A stretch of 64,000 nt of DNA, from assembly GCA_016801845.1 (NCBI GenBank), contig CM028918.1, forward strand, positions 21,564,001-21,628,000. The letters are read 5' to 3'. Under the pieces are notes generated by a model that was not told where the DNA came from, did no database searches, and was given only the letters and a program-made list of their open reading frames with translations. Origin of the DNA: Polydactylus sextarius. Taxonomy: Eukaryota > Chordata > Actinopteri > Polynemidae. The position numbers and the translations under genes are program-made. Of this stretch, positions 9,570 to 21,500 are shown piece by piece (position 1 is the first letter of the stretch; each line of letters opens with the position of its first letter).

Positions 9570-12500
9570 CACATACACCTTTTGGTACATCAGTGATGTG
9601 ACCAGGAAATCCTTCCAGCAATCTTTATGACAACTTATATTTCCATACATGCAAATGTATGGAAATTAAAATTTGGGTATCAAAGATGTTGCCCATTTGC
9701 TGGTGTGTTTGGGGTCATGTTCTTGTTGAAACACCCATTTCGAGGGGATTTCCTCTTTGGCATGAGGCAACATGACCAGTTCAAGTATTTTGATGTATTC
9801 AAACTGATCCGTGCAAAAAAATGCAATAAATAGGCCAGACACCATAGCATGAGAAATGTTTGTGCCATCATGCTTCACTTTCTTCACTGTGTACTGTGGC
9901 TTGAATTCAGTGTTTGGGGTTATCTGACAAACTCCCAAACCATCTAGACCCAAATAAACAATCTTGCTTTCATTCATTCTGAAAACTGTTAAGCCATTTC
10001 TCTGCAGACTAGTCAGCACGTCATTTTTTCAGCAAAGGGACATTGCCAGGGGCTTCGTGCCAATACCTTGGCTTCACATAGATATCTTCTAATTGTAACA
10101 GTACTCACAGGTAACTTTAGATCTGCTTTGATCTTCCTGGTGCTGATCACTGGCTGAGTCTTTGCCATTTTGGCTATTCTTTGATCCATTCTAAAGGTAT
10201 TTTTCTGTTTTCTTCCACATCTTTCAAGGTGGTTGCCATTTTAAAACATTTAAGATCATTTTCTGCACTTCTTATATTTCCCCCTCTCCAATCAGTGATT
10301 TAATCAAAGTATCCGAACAATGTCTAGAACGACGAATTTTACACAGATTTTCAAAGAGAAATGCACTGAGACTAACATGTATAACACTTGCTGCCTTCCT
10401 TCCTTCCTTAATTAAGGGACATAATGGATGCCTATTTTTTTCATGGAATGAATGACCTCACTCATCGAACTCCACACAACTATTATTTTGAACACGCCCC
10501 TTTCAATTATGGTTGCAATTACACAGGTTCAGCAATATGCATGTCATGACTGTTACACCCACTACTACACTACTACACCCACTAGTAAATTATTTGCATG
10601 TAGAAACAGAATTTCTACCAAAAACAGTGATTGATCAGGTTAGTTGGACTGCTATTATTTTGAGCACAACTGTATAGATTAATTTATCCGGATGAACTGA
10701 ACCAGATTAAATGATAACCATTAACCATCCAGATTAACACATCCAGAATAACTAACCCAAATCAACTGTTCCAGATTAACTGACCCAGATTAATTGATAC
10801 AGTTTCCAGGTAGTCCAAATAAGAATGAGATTAAAGAAGGTTTGTTGTACCTGTTTCACAGTCCAGGACTCAGGGTTATAACAGAATAATCAGTCACAAG
10901 ACTATGGGGTTAGACCAGGTTTAAGACCAGGGTCATCTGAGACCAGATTACCTGAGGTGACTCTGGCCTCAGAGTGATTGGTTCAATAGCGCCGGAGAAA
11001 AATTGGTTTTAGGGGACACTCCCATTCTAATGGATCTTTGCTTGACAAACTGACTCACATCGACAGTTTTCTGGACTGGGCCTCCTTAACCCCACAACCC
11101 CGGTCCATTGTTTTACTGCGCTGGTCCAAGTTACTGGTCCGATGATCTCTCTGGTCCAGAGTACTGGCTCTGTGGTCTCTCTGGTCAACGGAACTGGTTC
11201 TGTGGTCCATTGTACTGGTTCTTTGGTCCACCATATTGTTCCTGTGTTCCATGTTAGTAGTTCTATGGTCCCTCAGGTCTATGGAACTAATTCTGTGGTC
11301 CAACGTACTAGCCCTGTCCAGGAGGCTGGTGGTGTTACTACGGATCAGGACCGGCATAGAGGGGGAGGACTGTGTTACCATGAAGTGTGAAGCCCTCAAG
11401 GAGTCATCTATGAAACACAGGAAGGGATGTATGATTAAAGACCAGACTGTCCTGCCATGATGGATGTGATGCCATATCTTATGTTGTGCTAATGTTGTGG
11501 TGTATGTGAAGTACCTTTGCTTTGTAACATGGAGGATTTCGCAGGTCCAGATGTGGTGCTCAGGTCCACCATCTTCCTGAACCACAAACAAAAAACAGAA
11601 AACATTCAGACTTGTATTGGTCTACATTCAAAAACCATCAGGTGAACCTCTCCATAGTTACAATCCAGTGACGCCAGAGAGCACAGACCCCATCCTGAGT
11701 ACAGCTTTGGTCAAGTGGATTGTTTCCTTATGCTCTTGTGACAAGTGATGATGTCACCCACCAAAGTAAAGCGTACATTTATAGCTCATAAGACTTTAAT
11801 TTAAGAGGTGTTATCTAGCCATTTTCTATGGTTTTCTTGATAATAACCAAAATCACTTAAGTTCTTACATCAATAGCTATGACATTGTACTGCCAAAAAC
11901 AGTGCTTTTAGGCATTGCATTTCCATTTATTTATTTTTTTTTTTCTTTTTTGTGGTGTTCATTGTGTTTTTCAGGTAATATACCTTAAGTCGAACCAGGC
12001 ATTAGAATGGACAAGAAACTGAAGAAAACAAAGAAAAAAAGAGTGGTCTAATATTTTTTTCCATCAGACACTGCATAGATTCAGAATCAATCAATCAATC
12101 AGAATCCTGCAAAAAAAAAAAAAAGAACAAATGAAATGAATTTCACAAATGACATTTACATTTGGCGAGTTCATATATATATATATATGTCCAGGGGATT
12201 TTTTTCTCTTTCTTCTGTGTTGTTCCAACGTAAACAAAAGAAGATACCAAAAAATTTGAGAGAGAGAGAGACAAAAAAAATTGACAAAAAAAAATAAATA
12301 AAAAAAATCCCCTGGACAAAATTATTGGCACCTTGTCAACATTGTAAGAAATAATTATATTTCAAGCAATTTGTATTTAAACTCATATGTGGAACGTAAC
12401 ACGTGCTGGCTATGTAGTAATCACACTTGCAACCAGTTAAAATGGAGAAAAGTTTACTTAACCTTTTGTGAGCATGGAGAAAAGAAAGAAGAGCAAAGAG

Positions 12501-15500
12501 TCGTCTGTGGCTAAAATTGTGGAAAAACATGGACAATCTCAAGGCTATGAGTCCATCTGCAGAGATTTTAAAGTTCCTGTGTCCACTGTGTGTAATGTCA
12601 TCAAGAAGTTTACAGCCCATGGCACTGTAGCTAACCTAGCAGAATTGATGAAAAATTACAATGAAGGATAGAATAGTAGATAAAGAATCTCAATCAGCTT
12701 CCAAACAAATTGAAGCTGATCTGCAGACACAGGGTACAACAGCATCAGCTCACTCTATCCATCACCATCTGAATAAAAAGGGACATTATGGTAGAAAACC
12801 CAGGAGGACACCACTGCTGGCACAAAGGCATAAAAAGCCAGCCTGGAATTTGCCAAAACATATGTGATGAAACCACAATCCTTCTCGAAGAACGTACTGT
12901 GAACACATGAGACTAAAACAGAGCTTTTTGGTAAAGTACATCATGGCACTGTTCACAGAAAACAACATGAGGCCTTGATAGAAAAGAACACGGCCCTTCA
13001 GTGAAACATGGTGGAGTTTGGTGCAGGTGGTGCAGATGTTTTAGGGTTGCTTTGCTGCTTCTGGCAGCGGATGTCTTCACTGTGTGAATGACATCATTAA
13101 ATCTGATGGTTACTAAAGAATTTTGGGGTGCTACATAGAACGTAGTGTCAGAAAGCTGCATCTCCACCGGAGGTCATAGGTCTTCTAGCAGGACAATGAC
13201 ACAAAACAAACCTTAAAAAAGCACTCAGAAATAGTCAAAAACAAAGTGCTGGAGAGTTCTGAAATGGCCAGAAATAAGTCCAGATCTAAATCCCATACAA
13301 CACCTGTGGAGAGATGTCAAAAAGCACTTGGGAAAAGACATCCTTCAAATCTAAAATACCTGGAGCATTTTGCAAAAGAAGAGTGGTCTAAAACTTATGC
13401 AGAGAGGTGTCAGAATCTCATTCATGGTTATAGAAAGTGGTTGATTTCAGTTTTTTCCCCCAAAGGGTGTGCTAGCAAATATTGAGTTAAGGATGCCAAT
13501 AATTTTGTCCAGGGGATTTTTTGTTTGACCTCTCATTTTTTTGGTGTTTTTCCAATGTATGTATGTGTAATGTGTAAATACCAAAAACATTTGTAACTGA
13601 AACAGTTTTCTCGAAAAAGTTGTGTATGTGTTGTCAGAAATGCAGGGGTGCTGATATTTTTGGCCATGACTGTATATGTATCTATATTAGGGGTGTCAAT
13701 AGATTTAAAAAAAAATAACAAATTAAGCTCAAACTCTGAAATTCATTAATCTAGATTTATCGTGATTAAAAGTTTAGGAGGGGTCGCAGCGAAAGAGCAC
13801 ATGCCTTATAGTAGCAAACGCGGCATCAAGAGCAGTGTTTAACATGCATTCCAGTGCGTTGGCATTACATTAGCAGACAGCTACCAAGTGCTACCAAGTG
13901 TAATGTGCAGAGGACAATTATCACTGGTTACAAATAATTTTGAAACTATGGTGAAGCAAACTAGGCTATGACAGGGCACCAAATTCTCAACAATGTATGG
14001 GAAGCACTACCTAAAGCAATATGAATAAGAGAATAAGATTGAGGGATTGCTCTCAATCTTCAGCTACCGTTTCTCCGTCTCTCCTATCTGAATGACTGCA
14101 GGTAAGTGAGTTTCGTGTTAAAGGTCAGCGCACACTGGATGTAAATAAAGTTGCATTTTAACTCTGCCATATTAATGGCTGAGATTAACACATTAAAATA
14201 ATTTAACGCAGTTAATGTGACTTCTGACAAGAAAGCTGACATGAAATCCACATGAAACTGTCACTTACTTGCATTTAGTCAGATATGGGAGATGGAAAGA
14301 CAGTAGATGAAGATGGAGGGAGCAATCCCTTACCCTTATTCCCTTATTGGAATTGCTTCAGGTAGTATTCCCCATACATTGACAAGACTGTGGCGTCCTG
14401 TCATAATCCAGTTTGCTCCAGCATAGTCCTTTGATCCAATAATTGTCCTCCGCACATTACAGCACTCGGTAGCTGTACTAATGTAATACTAATGCGCTAA
14501 AATGAATGTTAAACACTGTTATTGATAGCGCAAGTTGAAATTGAAGTTTTCAAAAGTCTCTGTTTTTAGTAACTGAAAATCCCATATACATGTGGATCAA
14601 AATGCATAAAATAGTATGCATTTTTAAAAACTATTTGGCTATGTGTGTACGTGGCTTAAGTCTAGACCCCTGCTTGTATCCACCATCTAGTTTTTTCAGT
14701 CATTTTAGACCAGGACCGTTCTCTGGTTACAGTTACCATCATCCCCTACACAAGGTCCAGCAGATACTGATACTTGTGGCTGATGTTATGGGACAGTTTG
14801 TAGTTTAGTGCGACTTACAGAGATCTGTCTGAGTTAGCAGTTTTGGACATCGTTGGTTGACTGCTGAGGGACCGGCTCCGTGACAGTTTAGCCTTCCTTA
14901 TCTCTTTACCTGTAAGAAGAAGAAATGTCATCATCATGATTTGTGCTCCATGAACAGGTTCTGATAAAGGTTGACTTCACCAGGTTGTTGTTGTGTCTGC
15001 AAGAAAAATAACTTCTCTGTACATACACAATCTTTAATAATGAATAACGTGTTTCACAGATCAAGTCTAAACATAAACAGTAGATTGTTGGAAGCCTGAA
15101 GATTTTTAGCTATTTTCTAATATTGAATGGTTTCAACATGGCTATGTAAAGTGCCTTGGGATAAATGTATTTTGTTATTTGTTATTATTAGAATTGAATC
15201 AGGTTGGTAGTAACCACAAACATGCTCACCAGAAGACACAGCAGCTCCAGATGAAGACACAGACATGGACTTGGTTGCAGATAGACTGGTTTTACTTTCC
15301 CTTCCTATCACAGACAGACAGTTCACAGGCTGAGCTACACAGCAGAAACAGTCAGATCAGTAAACTGTGACTAGTAATCCAGTTCAAAAAACCCAAATCC
15401 TTGTGCACCAGATTAATAATCTGAACAGTTTTACTCACGTTTTCTCTCTGAGTGTTTTTCAGAGTTCATTTTCCCTTCACTCTGTTGCCGTTCCAACTGT

Positions 15501-18500
15501 TCCTGACAGAGAGGATGTCATTCAAACTACATAGTATTAACAGTGTATAGCAATAGTGACAGTTTTAGATTCAGGTTGAGACTTACCATCTCCAGCAGTA
15601 GAGACTCCTCCTTCTCCCTCTTCTGGTCCAGTAAATCTCTTTCATGCCTCTTATGAAACTAATAACAGAGACCAAAACCAAATCACAAACTAAACACTCA
15701 GTTTTCATTTCTGCAATATTCAGGTCTTTACAATACCAGGATGCTTACAGGTTCTGTGAGGTCCAATTTGTCCAGTTCCAATACTGTCTGAAAAATATGA
15801 AGTACAGTTATTCCATCATCAGTATGTCATTATTTACATTCACCAAGGCCAATAAGCAAAACACTATGATGTCTAAATGCTAGAGTCTCTGTAGGCTTGA
15901 CTTATCTCAGAACTACAAAGTCCTCTCACTGGATTCAGGTCTCATGTCTCATGTGTATATGTTACCTTGCGGATAGTTGCAACCACGTCCTTGTCTTTTT
16001 CTCTGCAGAGAAGTTTCTGGACACAGAAGTCGAGTTGCTGCAGAAGCTGTTTGTCAGATGGTAGGCGGAGTGATGATCGCAACCGTGGCAACAGCTGGCA
16101 CAATTTGTACCTGACAAACAGGTGAGCAGATAGATAGATAAGCAGAAACACAATGAGCAGACATAAGTAAACCTGACTAAACTGACCTGACATTGGCAAC
16201 CGGGTCGTGAACCAGCTCCAGTGCTGGAACCAGGAAATGTTTGTTGAAGTATTTTCTGGAGAAAAACTCAGTGGCTGTTTCACAAACATCGAGGAACCTG
16301 AGACGGTTCCAATAGCTCCGACCCTGAGCTAGATCTGAGGATGATCACACACCAACATTAACAAAGTGTTGAACAAAAGCTCTCATAGATTGCTCTGTTT
16401 GTTAAACGTATGTGAGACTACGGTGGTCATACATAGGTCCCTGAGGTCACTTCATACGTAACGTACTCAGCACTTGAGACAGCAACATCACAAGTTCTGA
16501 CCTTGGATCAGTCGCTCCATCATCTCCTGACGCTGCTCCTGTTTGCGGTTGTAGCGGAGAAATGTACAGAATGTCCGAGCTGCCTCCTTCTGCACCGGCA
16601 ACACCTTCTGCAACCACAGTCAGAGGACTTTACCTGTCTGTCCTATGCTTTACCTGCCGTAAATCTCTGTGTGGTGAGCTGTGGTGTATTGCTGTGCCAA
16701 CATTGGTGGTGAGGATGATGAAGATGCGAGAGGAGAAGCTCTGGTGCAGCAGTTCTCCAGGCAGAAGTCTGGCCAGGCAACTGTAACGCTGCAGCAGCTT
16801 CTCATGCAGTCGCCAACGCAAAGAACAACTGACCTTCTGCTCTGCCAACAACAAAGCTGACAGCAGCTCCGAAAACTTATGAGGAAGAAGCACAGAAGAA
16901 CGTGGAGAAATACAGAAGAACAAAGGTTAGAGAAAAAAATGACAGAAAAAGAAAAGTGTTTCATATCCTTAGAGCTGCACCATGAAGCCACTGACACAGT
17001 GAAGCAGACAAGGAAATCACTGCTGATCTGAGCCACAGTCTGATCTGAATAACGTTTGAAAAAAAACAATAAATAAATCAATTTGTCAGTAATCAAAAGT
17101 GTTTATTAGTGTGCTTTATTGTTTGATAGATTTTAACAAAACACCATTTGACAGTAACATTAACCTACTGCACAACTTTATAATATGAAAAATCAAAACC
17201 CAATATAATCTAATAGGTTTACACGTTTTGTTCTAAAGGGTGGCAACAAACAGCCTTTCGGTAGCATGAGCAATAAATAGTTCAGCCAGTCTGCACATTC
17301 CGTCATATAATCTACATCACTCATAGGGGATATCATCCAGAAAATCCACATTCACTGATGTCACAGGTTACTATGGTGATGTAGTATTAGTTACCATGGT
17401 GATGCAGCATCAGTTACCATGGTAACGTAGCAGGTTAAGAGAGACATACCAGAATCTGATTTTGGTATGTCTGATCTGATCAGATTCTGGAGGTTTGTTT
17501 TCTCACCTTGTTGTCCAGCGTCAGGTTTTCTCCTCTGGTCAAAACCACCTCCAGAGTTTCTTCCAGGTGATTCATCAGAGCATCCAGCACCTCAATAACA
17601 ACAGCAATATCGAAATTATCAGCATAATCATCAACAACAACAACATCAAGAACAATATCAATAATAAATAGTAAATTGATTGTATATTTAGTGCTTTATA
17701 GAGACGGAGTGACCTTGGCAAAAATATTGAGCCGCATATAGCCCCTAAAGGCATATTTAGCCTTCTGGGGCTATATGCGGCACTTTGATATGCGGACTGA
17801 GGGAGCCAGTTATTGAACCACACCTTCCAATTGGTACACAACCTGCTCTACTTCCTGAGTCACTGTAGTGTAAAATCTGAACCAATATGTGAGCCCTACA
17901 ATACATAAAACATAGTGAAGCACAATGTTAATACTCTGTAGGTTTGCTACACACAAATGTTACAATATGTAGTGATCTGCATGTGTGAAACACAAAGAGC
18001 ACAATAGGCCTACATGGATGAAAATAATTTGCATGCATGTGTTAAAAGAGGCACAAAAAAGTGTATTAAAATGTGATGAAATATATTATTTAAAAAAAAT
18101 GCGATAAGAGAAAGCTAAAACATAATGGTGTATGGCAGAGTAGAGAATGTGTTTTTTAAATAATAAAAAACAGACAAGGCCTAGAGATCAGAAGGCCTCA
18201 TTAAAACAAAAATCCAGAAATGGCCTTAAGATATTAGAGATATCAAATGTCGAAGCCCTCAAGGAACGTGCTGACAAAGGCACAAATGCCATCTGGATGG
18301 AAAGTAGCCAACTCTCCCAACCTTCCCAACTTTCCTTCATGTACATTTTCATGGTGTAAAAGAGAGATGACAGGGATGATAGTGACTTGATCAATAATGA
18401 TAACGGTAAAAATTTTCAATTATAAAACACAGCTGCACTTAGCATAGACAGGTTTGTTGTGCATAATAAACTCAGCTGTATTTGACTCCTGACTTCTGAG

Positions 18501-21500
18501 TGATATTTGAAGACTTTTTTGAGTCTGCTCCATGATTGAGAATTCTTTTGATTTTCCACATCACCATAACCACCACCACCACAACACCATTAACCACAAT
18601 GTCAACAAATCAACAATATCATCATCAACCACAACAACGTTGTCAACAACAACAATAAAACAAGAATTAGATGATCTGTATTAACCACCACACACATTTA
18701 CTTTATTTACAAAAAACATTTACAGATTATTTTATTGAGCGAACAAGTTTCTGTGTGCACCTCTTCAGACTCGCTCTCCAAACTCACATTCCCCTTCTCA
18801 GGTGAAATAAACAGGTTCACATGACATCACACGTGGGAGGTAATTAAACTGATAAGGTCACATGACCCAGGTATCTGTGTAGTCAATTATCCATCACCAC
18901 TAAATCACTCTAGTTAAACTAGTTAAATTAAAAGCTTGCATGTGACTGCACATATAGACGAATTTTCTTGCGACAAATGTTAATGAGGAAGTCTCTGATT
19001 CTACTTTGTGGGAGACCTTCAAAGTAGTTATGAGGGGCTACATTATTTCACTTAAGGACACTGAAAACATCCTTCCAGCATTGGAAGAGGCTTATAGACC
19101 CTCCCTCTCATCCACTGAGTACAATAAGATCTTGAAATTAAAATATGAATATAATACCATTCTCAATAAACTTGTTGGTAGTCTTCTGTTGAAAATTAAA
19201 CATTTTTTTTTAACTTGGAGATAAACCAGAGAAACTGCAAGCTAGCCAATTTAGAGGTGAAAGGGCTTAACAGGCCATCCACAGGATATAATCCAAATCA
19301 GGCAGACTCCAAACCAATCCGAGAGAGATAAATGCTTGCTTCAGGGACTTCTATAAGGAACTGTATTCTAGTAAAGTAAAGGCCAGTGAAGCTGATTTCT
19401 GTAACTTTTATACCAATATAAATGTTCCCCAGTTAAATGTAGACATGGATGCCCCAATTTGTAAAACTGAGCTTTCGAATTCTATTCGAGCCTTTCCCTC
19501 TGGTAAAAACATCCGGTCCAGATGGCTTTGGCTGTGAATTTTATAAATAGTTCTGCTTGTGCTGAGAATGATGAACGATTCTATAAGAAATAAGACACTC
19601 CCCAGTTCTTGTTTGCTTTTGAAAGGGGGTAGGGAAGAGGTGGATCCTGAAAGTTACAGACGTGCTGCTCTCCTAAATGGTGATTTAAAAATAATAACTA
19701 CAATATTGGCCACAAAATTAGGTAGACATATCTCCACAATTGTACACCCGAATCAGACTGGATTTATCCTGGGCCGCTTTTCCTTTAGTAATGTCCAGGC
19801 TGCTGCTTTATCTTTTGACACTGTGATGTCCGCGGGACAGACAAAGGAAAAGTAAGGGTTCAATAAAGGCAGGTGGGCTCAGGTTCAACAACAAAGCGTT
19901 TGATCAGATGAAATGGCCCTACATGTTAAAGACACTAAAACAATTTGGATTTGGGGAAAATTTTTTTTGAATAGTTGTAAATAATTTATCTTAAACCAAT
20001 ACCCCCATATTCCCACTAATTCAGATAAATCCCAACCCTTTGAGTTGCAGCGGGGTGTAAGGCAGGATGAACCCCTAGGGCAGTCTAAAATAGTCTGGAG
20101 CCGCAAAACATAACAGCTTATAAAATTTTAAAAGTTTTAATCTTATTTTAAATTTTACCTGTTACAACCAATGAATACAACAAACAGAAGTGCAGTGTGC
20201 ATGTGTAGGCATACTCTGAAATAAATTAAACAGTGAACTATGCAGGCCTATTTGAGTCCTTCCTATATTTGTGTAAAATTAAAATAAAAACTAGCCCACT
20301 TTAATATGAATAAAACATTTAGCTGCAGCTTAGCAGCTTTAAAAAAGTAAACATAAAATTAGGAACGTTTGTGACAAGTCCATTTCAGTGTGCTCTCATC
20401 CTCTTCGGGTTTTCAGCAGCAATCAACTGAAGCACCTTAACATACAAAAAAAACACATCAGCTTCGGGTATGAGATAAATGTTTTTTTTCCTTCGGAAAA
20501 ATAATAGCCTATTAAATGCTATTGTTCTCACCTGTTTAATGTGACTTCTGTTTCTGAAGTTCGCTGCAGATCATCCCTATGTCGGGGCTGTAAGATGTGA
20601 CTTTGATCTTCACACAGGACTGGAGGCTCTCATTTGTGAGGCGGGTGTGATATTTGGACTTTATGAGGTTCATGCTTGAGAAAACTTGCTTGCACAAGTA
20701 TGTTGAGCCAAAGATGGACAGGACTCCAAATGCATAGTTTTTCATGTTCATATACGTTTCAGGAATGGCACTCCATGTGTCAAAAACAAGTTTGTCGGGT
20801 TTGGGGAGGTTTTCAGTGTCGCTCCATTTGTGCTCTTTAGCGAGAGCAGCCTTCTGATGGGCGACTTCTTCCAGATCCGCTGTCAGGCATTTGAACTTGA
20901 ACACCCATAAATCTTTATCCGCTATGTCGGCCAGTTCAATTTCCAGATCGGGCTTACTTACTCCTGTGAATGCGGATGTGTTCAGCAGGGATGGGTCAAT
21001 GTCCAGGGGTGTGACAAGGAAGGAGAGTGTGTTTTTTTCCTTTCTGAACTCACTGAATCTTTCTCCAAATGCAGCTTGCATTGCAATAATTGCACGGTGG
21101 AAATAATCACAATTTATGTGATTGTTGACTTCTTTGAACTCTCTCAGGGAGGGGAAGTGAGAGAATGTGCCTCTCTGTACATCCCTGGCAAACACTGTCA
21201 TCTTGCTCTCAAACGCCAAAACATCCTCCAGCATCTGCAGGGCTGTGCTTTCCTTTCCCTGGAAATTTTTATTCAGCGTGTTCAAGTAACTTGTCATATC
21301 TACCAGGAAGTAAAACTTTTGCAGCCAGTCGAGGTCTCCCAGTTTAGGATAGCTGAGGCCTTTGCTTTCCAAGAAGGTTTTCACATGCTCCAGACAGGCA
21401 GCGAAGCGTTTCAGCACCCCTCCCCTGGACAGCCACCGGATGTCCAGTGGAGAGGATCGGTTGTGCTGCAGGAGATCCGAATATGCGCAGTTGACTTCCT

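Noticed and set aside
11142..11460. Plus-strand open frames with serine and valine repeats
   Set aside because: They are the antisense reading of the repetitive ppp4r4 exon 24.
16630..17096. Long minus-strand open frames (97 and 148 codons) as separate small proteins
   Set aside because: They only extend or shadow ppp4r4 exon 14; the exon itself explains the conserved part.
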